NCBI GenBank assembly: GCA_025769875.1
Contig: JAGFNK010000015.1
Span: forward strand, 186,001-250,000
Length of the DNA: 64,000 bases
Direction of reading: 5' to 3'
From: Russula earlei
Taxonomy: Eukaryota; Basidiomycota; Agaricomycetes; Russulales; Russulaceae
Below the pieces are notes generated by a model. It searched no databases and was not told where the DNA came from. It worked only from the letters and a program-made list of their open reading frames with translations. The translations under genes were made by a program, and so were the position numbers. The stretch's first letter is position 1; each line of letters starts with the position of its first letter. Shown one piece after another: positions 22,993 through 34,860 of the stretch.

Positions 22993-24140
22993 ATGTCATC
23001 CAAGACAAAATCATCAGACGTTAAAGTACTTAAAGGACAGGACGGTGCGCACTGTGCCAGTACGATCAGGTATCACGAAAGCTCTTACATGCGTCGCATC
23101 CGAAGCGGAGAATAAGGTCCTCGAATATATTAAACGGGTTCGCATGTGGCAGTTGGGCATGCCCTCCTCCTTCTGACGCCGTTTCATCCCCTTCGACAGA
23201 TAAACCGCCCGTATGGCGCCGTCGACATCTCCGCCAACCTCAAGGGGGCTATCCCCAAGGCAGCCACGCAGAAGATCCTCCTCACCCTCGCAGACAAAGG
23301 CCAAGTCACGCAGAAAACCTACGGTATGCATTTATTATCCGCGTCTTCACGTTCTTTGTTCCGCTACATGTATGCGCAAAATCATCGTCAGGGAAGGCCA
23401 CCTTCTTCGTCTCCAACCAGGGCCATCTTGATGCACTCCCCGAAAGCAAAATCAAAGCTCTTGCAGAAGAGACAGAGGCGCTGTCGGAGCGCAACAAGGC
23501 GCTGGCGGCGGAAATTAAGACCGCTTCGGCAGGTATGTGGGTGTGCCTGGGCCTGCTCCAGATGACGAGGGCGTGGAGGCGCGCATACATACTGCTCATA
23601 TTGTATGTTGACCCGCGTGACTGGGGGATAATTCGGGTCCGCAGAACTGGCCCGGATCAAAGGCACTCCCACCGACTCGGAACTCGCTACACAGATAGAT
23701 GAAGCCGAATCCAAGGTGCGCGCCGCGCGCCGTCGCCCTCACTTCTGCTGCAATCACACACTTCTTGATATTGAACAGGTCGCGAAACTCCGCGAACACC
23801 TCGAGCCCTTGCGCTCTGGTACGCCGCTCGTCTCAGGTGCAGAGCTCGACACGCTCGATGCCGAGTGGGTCAAGTGGCGTGCCGAGTGGGTGCGACGGAA
23901 AAAGGTATTTTACAAGTGCGCCTCTCGATCTCACCTTTCTGGACGAGAATGAACGGCCCATGCGTGCGACTGACCGTGTTTCTTAACGAAAGCTTCTGGG
24001 TGCTTGTTTCCGATTCGTTGCCCCCACCCGATGCAGTACAACTCGCGGAGGACCTTGGGATCGAGTATGATACGCTCGAACATCTCGAGTTGGAACGCGG
24101 GCCTTTGTGTGCGCCGAAAAATGCTACCAACCGTCGCTGA
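22993..24140 (+). CDS. HOP2: Hop2 (TBPIP) meiotic homologous-pairing protein
   Basis: Multi-exon gene of about 220 residues. It starts MSSKTKSSDVKVLKG. The N-terminal winged helix follows: ENKVLEYIKR, INRPYGAVDISANLKGAIPK, TQKILLTLADKGQVTQKTYG, KATFFVSNQGH. Then comes the long coiled coil, ending VAKLREHLEPLRSG. The C-terminal segment is WVKWRAEWVRRKKVFYNFW plus DSLPPPDAVQLAEDLGIEYD. Splice phases agree at each junction I checked, including the one giving VFYNFWVLVSDSL. Hop2 acts with Mnd1 and Dmc1/Rad51 in meiotic strand invasion. Expression is expected in meiosis. Mnd1 is not in this window. Confidence 0.9.
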
Positions 24141-24647
24141 TGCTTTCTCTGTGGTTCCCAGAGCTGAACCTTGTCACTGTTGATCTGTCTCCGCTGCTCA
24201 CACATACCCGCGATGTCGTGCGAAAGTGTTGATAAACGCGAGGGCTGTATACCTTCCTCGATTGTGATGAAGACACGAATTAGCAACTATGGAAATAATG
24301 CTCGTGAATCGTGATACAAATGTGTATAATTTTACAGTGCGCGGCATATGTTGAAAGACAAAGGAGACGGGGAGGAATGATACAAGGCGTTTGAGCAGAG
24401 CAGAAAATCGTGGCACATCGAAGTATCGCACGGCGAGAGAGTGAAAGGTCCGTCGGGAACTAGGTGGTTGAGAAAAGCGAAGCTGGCGCTGAAACCGAAA
24501 GCCAGCGGGCGAGCGCACTGCTTCTCTATTCCAATTCAAATAAGATCGCAGCATCGCGTGCAGCCGATCAACCATAGAATACCCTGCGAGGAAAGCCTGT
24601 CGTCAGCACAAGTGGGTTCTGGTGAACTAGAGACGACGAGGGATGGC
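24141..24647. other. Convergent intergenic region
   Basis: About 500 bp between the stop codons of Hop2 (+) and the MYND gene (-). It presumably contains both 3' untranslated regions. No gene seen. Confidence 0.5.
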
Positions 24648-25572
24648 TCACCCTCGTGCGGTCGTTGAGATCGGCTTGAAATCGGACCGGCCGGAATCGA
24701 CAAAGTGAGCGAGCACATCAGCCCAGTCGCTCCGCTCGTCCCACGAGATCTTTGCAGGTGGATCGACTTCGACCGGCATCACCTGGCTCACCGCGCCGCA
24801 CTGGATCAGCACGACAGCGGTGCCGATCCCGCCTGCGCGCCGGCAACGCTCCTCGCGGCGCTGGATGTCTGCCGCAACAAGTGGGTCACGGGAAGTGACG
24901 TATGTGCGTGGCACGATGTGTGTGCCCTTGACGACGAACCTGTGGGTACAGGGGTATGAGCGAATGAGGGTCGCAGGAAATGGGGCGAAAAAGACGCACT
25001 GCCTGTGAGGGTCGCTCGACGGACGGGGGGTGAGCTCTATGAGAAGGGCCGACTGGCGCACGTTGGACGGTACGCGTTTGAGCTGGAGTGCCTGGAAACC
25101 GGCCCAGCCGAGGAGGTTTGTGTGCTGGGAGGTGAAGCGGCGGAGGAGTTTGGCGATGTTTTCGTCCGGGTAATCGGCACTGATGGGCTGTTGCTTTGTG
25201 GAGGCGACTTGGGCGATGGTGTGTTGGCAGATCGCTTTGTGCGATGGCCAGTGAGTTTTCTGGCACTCTGGGGACTGCGAGAGAAAAGAGAGAGGTCAAT
25301 TGTCGGGACCGATGGCAAAGAGTGGTGGGAAAACTCACACAGTAACTTGTGGTCATCTGTAATGACGTCAGAGAGGGTGGGGTTAGCTTACAGCCATATC
25401 CTCAAGGCGATATCAAGCGACGTACGCAACCACCACAGAGGCGGAACGGTCTGATTGTGGGCTGCTCTACGGACCCACAGGTGTCGCACATGCGGATGCC
25501 CCTTTGCCGGTGACCGTGACTCGGAGGGGTGTGGTAGTTTGCGGCGGCGGGGGTGGCGTAGTACGTCGTCAT
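24648..25572 (-). CDS. MYND-type zinc-finger protein
   Basis: Three exons from 25572 (MTTYYATPAAANYHTPPSHG) to 24648, about 260 residues. The MYND finger is assembled across two short introns: CDTCGSVEQPTIRPFRLCGGC, then MTTSYC, then SPECQKTHWPSHKAICQ. This gives the C-x2-C, C-x2-C, C-x3-C and H-x3-C pattern. Downstream is a roughly 190-residue domain with no clear family (ALQLKRVPSNVRQSALLIEL, GTAVVLIQCGAVSQVMPVEV). MYND fingers mediate protein contacts, and many fungal MYND proteins of this size are uncharacterised. Confidence 0.82.
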
Positions 25573-26785
25573 ATCGCGAAACTATGAAATTACTCTGAAA
25601 TAGGGGGGCAAAGAGACAAAGGTTGGGAAACTTGTGGATGACTCGAAGATTCGATGACTCGCACTGGTCATAGCGTGGAGTGTTTTATACGCACGAGATC
25701 CTTAAGGTAAGGGCACCCAGATTCTTCCGCCATGCGCTCCAACACAAAAAGCGAGATGCAGAGCGAGATGAATCATCGCTACGCACTTTTTGTTTTTTTT
25801 TTGTTTTTGTTTCGTGCAGACGCCCACACCAAGGACGACGACGTGCATTCCCATGTGAGAGTAGACAATAACGCGGACGAGTGAGACATCGCGCGTGAGC
25901 CGAGGCAAGACAAAAAGGACTGCGAATACAGCAGGCTTCGATACCGAGAACGGAAGGAACGAGGCGCCCGCGTGAGTGAAAGACAATTGGGCACCGTGCC
26001 GCCCTTGACCCTCCTCGTACACACCCTCATAGCTGCCTCTTATTATTCTCGCCTTCTCCTAGCCATATCGATGACCTTCGTAATGTATCCCTTCTGCGCG
26101 TACTTTGCCTCAAACACAATAGAACTCCTCCGTGAAAACTCACTAACGGGCCCGGTGCTCGAACTCACTAAGCCCGAATCACCGGTCCAATTTACAGGGA
26201 ATGCCCCTCCCCTGTATTATTGTGTTGACTCGTCGCCATCGCAACGCTGCTAACAGGCTTTTTCGACCTGTCCTCGTAGTAGACCGGATCCTGCCGATGA
26301 TCTGGGGCCTTGATATATTGACCGACCGTCGACAGAGTGCTGGTGAGCCCCATGTCCAAACATTTAATCACCGTCCCTGCCCCTTTCAGATCGGCAGCAC
26401 GTTAAAATAGTGGCGCTCTCGGGAGATCTGATGCCTACGACCTTAGATGGGACATTTAAGTTAGGTTCACTGGGCGTTCCACGAATCCTTTGGCCCAGCT
26501 TAGGTGAGGCTTTGATCGTAGATTCCCATTCACTTCACCTGTGAGCTCGTGCGGTGCGGTGACAGGAAAATTCCGGCTGGCAGTTCCGAAGCTGTCCGAT
26601 CCAACCCGATTTCGGCCGGGGGGGGAAGTGTTTTAGTCATCCCGACAGATTTTTTGATAAGAGATCATCGAGCGGTTATCAGTTTACCACTGCTGCAGGT
26701 CAGTTACCAATCCACCCACCCTCCCATACCCCTCAAATATAATTTTAATTCCCACATCTCCCCTTCTACTAGTCAATTCTCCCCG
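25573..26785. other. Intergenic, no supported gene
   Basis: About 1.2 kb. It contains short T-rich stretches near 25790 and a plus-strand ORF at 25972-26253 with a hydrophobic patch but no family resemblance. It should contain the promoters of the divergent MYND and IDO genes. Confidence 0.45.
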
Positions 26786-28339
26786 ATGGCTCTCCTTCCG
26801 CCAAACCATTTCCTCGCACTACCACGTCCAGATGTATTCGTAGGCCCACCCCAAGGTGTAGTTGATACGACAACGCTCGCCGCTCACGACTTTGATGTCG
26901 ATACCCGCACGGGATTTATGCCACCCGACCCGCCTATTGCGAGGCTGCCCTTGCCATGGGAACCTTGGGAACAGTTACTCGATGAAGCCCAATTTCGACG
27001 ATTGCAACTCGGTAGCAAGATCGACATTACGGACGAGGAGAAAGCTCGGTCAGAATCATGGCGAGCTTGCGTCATACAGGTCCGTTGCCGTTTGTTCTTT
27101 TGGAGCAGCATTTGGTGACGAGAGCGTTACATGTCCATATCCTAGTTACCTTTGTTGCCCACAGCTGACCTGTTCCAATCAGAGTTGCTCCTCCGGCGTG
27201 CGCATCACGTACTTGCATGTAACATGCATTTTTATATCCACTCTTTGCCGCCTACCGCCGAGATCCGGATTCCCCCACCCATCGCTGTGCCTCTTTTGGA
27301 CGTCTGTGTACAGTTGCAACTCCCTCCCGTGATAACCTATTCGGATGTTGTGCTCTACAACTGGGCACTCAAAGTACCATCGGCTGAACCGACGCCAGCC
27401 CTCGACAATTTGCGTTGTCTCACCTTGTTCACCGGAATGCGCGACGAGGAAGAGTTCTACCTCGCCAGTGCACGAATTGAGCTGCGTGGTGTTGATGCGC
27501 TCGAGATAATGCGCGCTACTATGGACGAACTCTTCATCAGCGACGCCCTTGCTGCCCGCCGCATCACGCGCTACCTCCACAGTCTTGTTCGTGTGGTCGA
27601 TGACCTGGCGCGGCTCCTACTTGCGGTGCGCGATGGCTGCGATCCGGACGTGTTTTACCACGAAATCCGACCCTGGTTTAACGGTGCCGACTCCAGTTCA
27701 CGCAAGTGGACATTCGATGGCCTCGACGCGCATCCCGAACTCGCCCTCCCAACCGAGCTCTCGGGTCCGAGCGCCGCGCAGAGTTCGCTCGTCCATGCTA
27801 TGGACGTCTTTCTCGGAGTCAATCACCCCGCCGATTCCGCACTTTCGTCCTCGCCTACAACGCCTCAAACCCCTTCCGGGTCCCATGTCGAGCCATCGAC
27901 GTCCGCGCCTGACGCGGCACACGTCCAGTCCGAGGTTCCCTTCCTCGCTCGCATGCGCGCCTACATGCCGCGCCACCACCGCAATTTCTTGCGGCACCTC
28001 GGTGCAACCCCGCGCCCTCTTCGCGCTGCGGTGGCGCGGATGGGCGACGTTGCGCTCACGGAGGCTTACAACGCCGCGGTGGACGCTCTCCGTCGCTTCC
28101 GCGACGTGCATCTGCGCATCGTGGCGTTGTACATCATCAGTCCATCGCACCGCGGACTCGCTTCCGCTCCTGCTGCGCAGGCAGAAGCCGTCGCCAAAGT
28201 GTGCGAGAGCCAGACGAATTCGGGAATGGGGTCGTCGACGAGTCTGCTGCTTGGGACGGGTGGGACCCGTTTGGTCAAGTTCTTGAAAGGCGTGCGCGAT
28301 CGCACGTCGGAGGCCGCATTCGAGAGCGGCGGACGGTGA
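26786..28339 (+). CDS. IDO: Indoleamine 2,3-dioxygenase
   Basis: Two exons, 26786-27083 and 27165-28339, sum to 1473 nt (490 residues). Family blocks are in order: LLRRAHHVLAC and HFYIHSLPP, VFYHEIRPWFNGAD, SGPSAAQSSLVHAMDVFLGV, RMRAYMPRHHRNFLRHLG, the region with the expected proximal haem histidine FRDVHLRIVALYII, and the conserved loop GTGGTRLVKFLKGVRDRT. The enzyme is a haem dioxygenase that opens L-tryptophan to N-formylkynurenine, the first step towards NAD or kynurenines, and is cytosolic in fungi. A roughly 60-residue Ser/Pro insert lies between FLGVNHP and FLARMR. The donor of the intron is GTTGCC, chosen because only it restores phase into the LLRRAH block. Confidence 0.92.
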
Positions 28340-29123
28340 TATACCACGAGCCATAGACTTTTTTTATATACTATATAGGATGCCTTTATAATAAAAGGGT
28401 AGGACGTTGTGTCTCGGCGCCTACTCCCTTCTGTTTCGCAATGCCGTAATTGACGCGAAGTGGTTGTGGTACGGCGCAGACCACCTGGAAGGGCATGGTG
28501 GCTACCTACCAGTGGGTCAGCTCTCGGCTGAAAGACTCTTCAGATGCCTGTTCCGGTTCCTTTGCTTCTCAGGTACTGAGAGAGGTGCGTCGGAGACGGT
28601 GCGTGACCATACTCATTTCTATCCTTTGCGGAGAAGGCTAGGAACTCGGAGAGAGAATCCGAAGGCGAAGATGGGGAGGGAACGACCAGACCACACATCG
28701 CGTTTCAAACTCACTCTCGACTCGAGCAAAGCAAAGCAGGTAAAACATTAGGCACCCAAAGCCCATTATGTAGCGATAAGTCTACAGAAGAATAAGTACG
28801 AGTGTAGTGCTGACCTCAGTCTTGTGATATCGAACTATTTACAAGTCCGGTCCAGTTTTGTCTGTTTCTGCACCACCGCGGTGGCAGCACGTCCAGCTCA
28901 GTAAATAGGATAATTATGGTCGAATAATTCAGATGTTCTACACCACTTTCTTCAAAAGTCGCGGGAGAGGAAAATGACAAGAGGACAACAAGTGCTTAAA
29001 CTGTGATAAGCCGGTGGTGCAGTGAGGGTCATAATGACCAGTCGCTTGACGGACACATACAGTTGTAGACGTATCGCCTTATGAATGACTCGGCGAGAGA
29101 CGAGATGCCCGCTGCAGGGTGAA
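28340..29123. other. Intergenic with a faint duplicated motif
   Basis: About 780 bp without a supported gene. The stretch 28635-28720 (GGAGAAGGCTAGG and GCGAAGATGGGGAGGGA) resembles the region 19585-19675 upstream of the intact DUF6535 gene and may be a small relic of a further copy. Confidence 0.4.
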
Positions 29124-31380
29124 CTAAGTGTTACTTTCACTCACAGCATCATTCCTGTCCCTGGCCACGTGCGGGATCCTATTGAGAACAGGCAGCATCC
29201 GCCGCATAATCATCCCCAAGCTACGAGAAATGTACCCGCGCTCCCGGGTTCTGCGCTCGAGGTCGTCCACGCGCGTCCAAAGCGCCACAAACGCGTCTTG
29301 AAGCTCCTGCGCCGTGCCCGCAGGGTTGAACTTGTTTGCCAGCCCCAGCGTTGTGTACAGCAACTGGTATCGTGGCGCCGCAACATTAAAGGAAGTCGTC
29401 CCGACAGGAAGCAGGTCCGTGGCGTCGTTCTCGCGCACATCATCGAGCGTATTCTTGAGGAGGTGTATAAGACTCGCAAGCACCACACTATCCCCGCGAT
29501 GCATCCATTCCTGCACAACGCCCTCCGGTACGCCAAGGTATTGCGCCAGCGGGCCAGTCCCTCCGCCAGGCAGTGCGGGCGTGGCCGCGAGGCCATGCCG
29601 CCATGTCCCTACGAGTATCGCAGCGACGCAGTGTCCGGAATACGCGATGTCCTTGTTGAGGTCCTTTGACACGGACGTCGCCGTTGCCCACGCCTCAAAA
29701 GATGCGAAGAGCGGGTCGCTCGCAAAGGCGACGGGCTCGAGGAGGGCCGCGCGAAGGTGACGCAAGACGATCCCCGGGAGGCAGTAGAGCGCCTCGAGGC
29801 ATACAAGGCGGCGCTTGTGCTCTATGATAGATGATGGAGGTGCGTCAGGTGCCGTGCCACGCGGGCAGAGGAGGTCGAGGATGCGTGCCTCGAGTGGCGA
29901 ATCGAGCCCTTCGTCACCTATCAAGTGCCCGAGCGCGACTGTGGGTGGCCGGACCGTGGTCGAGCGATAATATCCAGGTATGGCGGCGACGAACTGTTCC
30001 AGGTCGTGGTCCTCGTCAAGGACATCGAGAGTCCAAGACAACGCACGTGAAGTCCATTTCCGTGGGCTGCCTCAATGCAATTGCCTCGCGACTACGTGCA
30101 AATCCTTGCATGAGACGTCTGGAATGATCATTAAGCTTGAAGATAACCCAGCCATAAAGCTTCCAGACCACGACGCCTGTGTGCTCGTAGATGAACTTGA
30201 CAATACGCCGCATCAAGTTAAGGCTGAGAATCAGCGTCGTCTGCTGGAACATCCAGAGAAGGTTCGTTAGTGGCGTCTGATAGGGGGAATTTGGGTACAC
30301 GAGGGGAAGGACTGTGCACAAGAAGTATGCTGATGCTCCGACCGCGACGGCGGAGAGGAGGGAAAATGCTACAGTGTGGTTGATGTTGATCAAGAAGTCA
30401 ACCAAGCCAGCGAAGAAAAAGAACACAGAGGCATGGAGAAGGGCAGGGAGGGCTTCAACGGCACGTGGAAGACCAAATCGCTCAACACCTTCTGCGAAGA
30501 AGGCTCGTATCCGAGCTCTCTTGTAAGTGGCATACCATGGCCGGGAGACTTGGAGATAGCGGCGCACCCACTGTTGCATGAGCGTCGCCAAAAGGGCACA
30601 GGTCAAACTTAGCGACAGGCTGAGAAACCATAATATGTTCACACGGACGGCGGAGGTTGATGGTCGAAAAGTCTGACCTGGTAGGGCAAGTGGGATAGAG
30701 GGGGGAGTGCCGCTGTTAAGGGTGGCGAGCTGCTGAGAGATCTGAGCAAGTAGGAGAACAGTCACGTCACTCGAGCTAGGCTGCAATTGCTTGTAGCTTT
30801 CAATGATGAATGCCGCCACAGTAGCGGAGAAAAGGCCTGTCTGGTATATTTATACAGAGATTAGCGATGGTAAGTTCAAAGAACCGTGCGACGTACAAAG
30901 ACAAGAATCCCTTCCGTGTCTCCTTTCCAGCTCTCTGCTTGTTCCTTATCGTACTTGTCGGCCTGCGCGAGGTAGACCGAAAATAGGTGATCGGAAGGGT
31001 CGCCGTAGTTTCCATCTGCGATTTTTGGATCTGTGAAACCTGCGGGGGCATTCATCTCTTGTGTGGCAGGAAGAGGAAAAGGGGATGCGATGTGCGAGGG
31101 AGGTGATTGGGGCTGGTCATGCTGGAGAGCGGGATCATAGGAGGAGTAAGTCGGCAAACGAGAACTTGGACGTGGATCCCGAGATCGTTGATGGTTACTT
31201 GTAGAGTCGAACAGGTCATCTTGGGTGGGCTGAGGAGATGCTGTACAGGACAGTCATTAACACGATGAGCGATGGCGGATGATGATATGATTTACCAAGC
31301 CGACGGAGATGGGATGATGTGGTTCCCAACTCGATATCTGGGCTGTGTGAGAGCGGTGGAACACGAGGACGAGCAGCCAT
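29124..31380 (-). pseudogene. DUF6535 membrane protein, second locus, with a frameshift
   Basis: Exons start at 31380 (MAARPRVPPLSHSPDIELG), continue through LPTYSSYDPALQHDQ and end the soluble N-terminus at WKGDTEGILVF. After a short intron comes TGLFSATVAAFIIESYKQLQ and the membrane part: STSAVRVNILWFLSLSLS, LMQQWVRRYLQ, RARIRAFFAEGVERFG, NSPYQTPLTNLLWMFQ. Near 30040 the reading frame is lost: TEMDFT runs to a stop, and the family block RALSWTLDVLDEDHDLEQF continues in another frame to the stop at 29124. No intron of normal size explains this. Either the gene is inactive, or the assembly has an indel there. It is clearly diverged from the 17.4 kb copy. Confidence 0.75.
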
Positions 31381-31515
31381 GTCGTTCAACAATTCAATTC
31401 AAGCAGTGAGCAGTCGGTCACAGCTGTGACATGACAACACTCTACTCCAACGGTTACCACTAGCCTCACAGTGAGCAATTGAACAAAGCTGGGTCCAAAC
31501 AGAACCTTCCCACTA

Positions 31516-34500
31516 TCATGCACCAAAGTGGACGAAATTAACCCAACGCTCCAAAGTCACCCCTTTCTTTCTCCTTAAGTTCATCACAGCGTCCCGAAGT
31601 GCCCGAGCGGATCTCTCGTAATATGGTACGTTTGATTCGTCGTTTGAGAACATGGACTTGTAGAAGTGTTCAACCAGATCTGGACCATCAACATCGGCCA
31701 TTCCCCACATCGTCCCGGCAACGCTTCGGAATCCACAGTATTGGACCGCTGCCGGGAAGTGGAGTTCCTCAGATGCATCTTCTTCCTCCGTCATCTCAGT
31801 GGGGTGACAGGCTGAAAGGAATGCGAACTCGGCAGTGGGAGGTCGAGACAGGACGAGGTCAGGTAGTGTCAGTCGCTCACCCCCATGAAGTTTAAGCGAC
31901 GGATTGCTTAGCCTTCCCGACCAGAGTTCCACATGGCAAGCAAAATGTGCAAATCGGTGATTTTGGAGGCCTTCCACTACACCAGAACGCGTTGCCTTTT
32001 TGGATTTGAGAGTCGTCACACTAGTATCGAGACGTTGTACAACCCATGTCTCTTCTAATTCTCGCATAGATCCACCAGGTTGAGGGACGAGAAGTATCGA
32101 CGGCTTTTTCAGCACTGGCACATCAGATTTTTGGGATGTGATCAGTGCAGACAATGTTGGGGTATATGAAGATATGTACAGGTCTGAGAAATAGTGCTTG
32201 ACCTTGTCACCAGATGGAATAGGGCCCATAGCATGGAGGGGAAGGGAACAGAAAACGGATGTGGGACACCACCAAACTCGCGACTGTTCTGATATGTTCA
32301 GCTTGCGGAGCTCTTGAATGACTGGCCTGCCAACGAGCTCATACAGGCACCTGAGTACCGAGCGTAGCGCCCTCTGATATTGCTTCGATTCGAGGAGGTG
32401 CTTTCTTCGGGCGTGGAAGAGCCGACTTCTCAATTCGATGGCACGGTCGTAAAAATCACCGTCCATAGGAATGAGAGAAGGTGAGGTGCGAGGAAGAAGG
32501 ATGAGGATGTCGGAACGCCATTTGGAATGGTTGATGACGATTACGGGACCATGTAACGCCGCAGCTTGGAGGCTGTGGAATGATGGGGCCGTCAAGAATC
32601 TCTCAAAACCCGGCAAGGCTTGGACCTGCAAAATGAGTTTGTTGCGTATTTTGACTAGCCTCCGTCGCTTCACCACGAGGCGATCGAATGTGTCCACTCC
32701 TACACCGCCATCGAACTTGGCATCGCTCACCCCGACACGCTGAGAGCCCGACGCTGTCAGCGCCTCAAGTTTCCGATTGATGGCCGCAAATTTCTCAATT
32801 AGAGGCGTGTTAATGGCACGAAGATGGTCAATCGAAACAGGGGGTCCAAGCATCTCTGACCAGAGCAGGGCTCTCCCCCGTTCCAGAGTCTCGATGGCAG
32901 ACATGGGTTGACCAATGTGGATCCGATACGATGCATAGTCCAACGGCAAATTCTCGAAGATATTGCGCGCAGCAACAACATCGAACGGCTGCATTTCAAC
33001 GGTTGGGAAAAAGAGTAGAGCGTCTTGCATCAAAGAAATGGCCTTCTCGTAAGCGGTCGAGGCGGAGGCGTGACCGGAAATTCGTGCATCCCACGCCCAT
33101 TGACATGAAATCTGGAAACGGTCATATACACTCGCGTTTCTGTCGTTAACAAATCTGGGGAATCGTTGGACCAATTCGTCAAAGTCCTTTCTGTCACGGA
33201 GTAGTCGAAAGCGATAAGAGAGAGAGAAAACAAGCTGCCGAACAACAGCAAGTTGTACCCATTCAGGACACGACATTTCGAGGATGTCCCGATACACGGT
33301 AATCGATTCGTTGAGGTACTCGATGTTACTCGTGCGTTCGAAATTGCGGAAGAGGAGAGTGCCCAACGTCACAGCAAAACGAAGCATGAATGGATCGCGA
33401 TGACGGAATCTTGCATACAGGTCATACAGGACTCGGCAATACTCGATTGCCTGCTGGATGTCCGCGATATCATTAAGGCAATTGATGAATAGAAGTATGT
33501 CAAGTCGCGGATCTCGCTCGTTTGACATAACGGGCGGTGTCGAGGACTTTTGAAGGAAGGGTTGTGAGAACGATGAAGGAAGGTCGACGACCTGAAGTTC
33601 CCGAGTACTTGAATGAACACCATCCGGGACACCAAATTTATGATGGCGCGTCTTCTCGAGGGCCAGCAAGTGTTGTGTAATAAGATGACGACCTGGATCT
33701 TCAAGAGGGGTCGAGGCGAGAAGCACACGAAAGCGGTGAATCTCCCCCTCTATACATTTCGGATGGCCATAGGACGTGAGTCCGATCCTCGCGAAGGAGA
33801 ATCGGACAGCCAGGTTCATAGCAGCTGACACAAATGAACTCGGGTTGTCCCCCGGGGATCGCGTTGTGATGACGTTGACCAATATGGCCATTGCCTCATT
33901 GTAGACGTGATCCCGACAAGTTAGGAAAAAGCGAATGAAAAGTAATTTGGCGAGCACAATGGAAAAGCCATGCGAACCCGGTAGTCGTCTAGTAGCGAGA
34001 CGCAAGCATTCGATGACTTGATCCGAAGGTTCTACTATCATGACCGTTCCAGCCAAAACTGTGATGGCCTCAATTAGTAGCGTTTCCGGGGCGTTTGAGG
34101 CGAGTAGCTCGGTGCAGAGGGCCGTCATCTTATCGACGTTAGCTACCACTTCACCGGAGCCCAGTTCCACCTGAATAGACAACGCTTGTACAAGTGCCGC
34201 CGTGACCATATCGCGTCGGACATCGAAGGTCTCAAGCGACAAGTATCGAAGGTACTGAAGGCCCTTAACACAACAATCAACGTCATTGGTCCGCCTGAAC
34301 CTGTGCGAACGACGAAGAAGGGCGAATTGGAGGGAGAAAAACGTCTTGATGATAATGTCACCGCTTTGGTCCAGGGGAAGAGTGAGGAGGATTGCTTCTG
34401 TAAAAAAGAGGACTGCATAGTTCAGGTCATCCTCCCGATCTGACAAAGTATATCGCATGAATTGCGTCTCTGCCAGGGCATGGATGCAGGAACGGCGCCA

Positions 34501-34835
34501 AGGATGAAACCGAGGTAGTGACAAGCAGAAAGTTTGGAGACGAGAACTATGGTCATCGGTTTCAGGGACAGAGACGGTCAAAGGTGAAAAACCACAAGAC
34601 ATAGTTGCAGGCATCAGAATGCCTCGGAGAGGCCAAGTTTTGGTTTTGAATCGACAGGTGGTGGGTTGCTCGCTTGTGTAATAGTCATCTAGAGTGTGCG
34701 GGGGAATGGTCCGCGACTGTTCGGCAAGCGGTCGAGGTGAGGCGAGGGCTGTCACAGAGGAATAGTTAAGTTAAACAGCACGACGGGAATGTCAAGAACG
34801 CAGAACTCACTCCTTCGGTACTGGTTTGACATCAT
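31516..34835 (-). CDS. TPR-CHAT protein (caspase-like peptidase domain)
   Basis: A first exon from 34835 (MMSNQYRR) is joined by a short intron to a single long exon, about 1,085 residues in all. The N-terminal 650 residues are helical repeats of TPR type (DLNYAVLFFTEAILL, DIQQAIEYCRVLYDL, EYLNESITVYRDIL, AIETLERGRALLWSEML). The C-terminal CHAT domain includes WCPTSVFCSLPLHAMGPI, DLYISSYTPTLSALI, FAHFACHVELWSG and AEFAFLSACHPTE, and ends RWVNFVHFGA. The catalytic His (in HFACH) and Cys (in LSAC) of the CHAT dyad are both present. Such proteins are strongly expanded in Agaricomycetes and are thought, by analogy with bacterial and fungal CHAT systems, to be proteases in defence or incompatibility. 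The substrate is unknown. Confidence 0.9.
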
Positions 34836-34860
34836 AACTACCTTCAGAATTCTCGAACCC

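Noticed and set aside
25972..26253. Plus-strand ORF with a hydrophobic stretch between the MYND and IDO genes
   Set aside because: No family resemblance and no supporting exon structure; it lies where two divergent promoters are expected.
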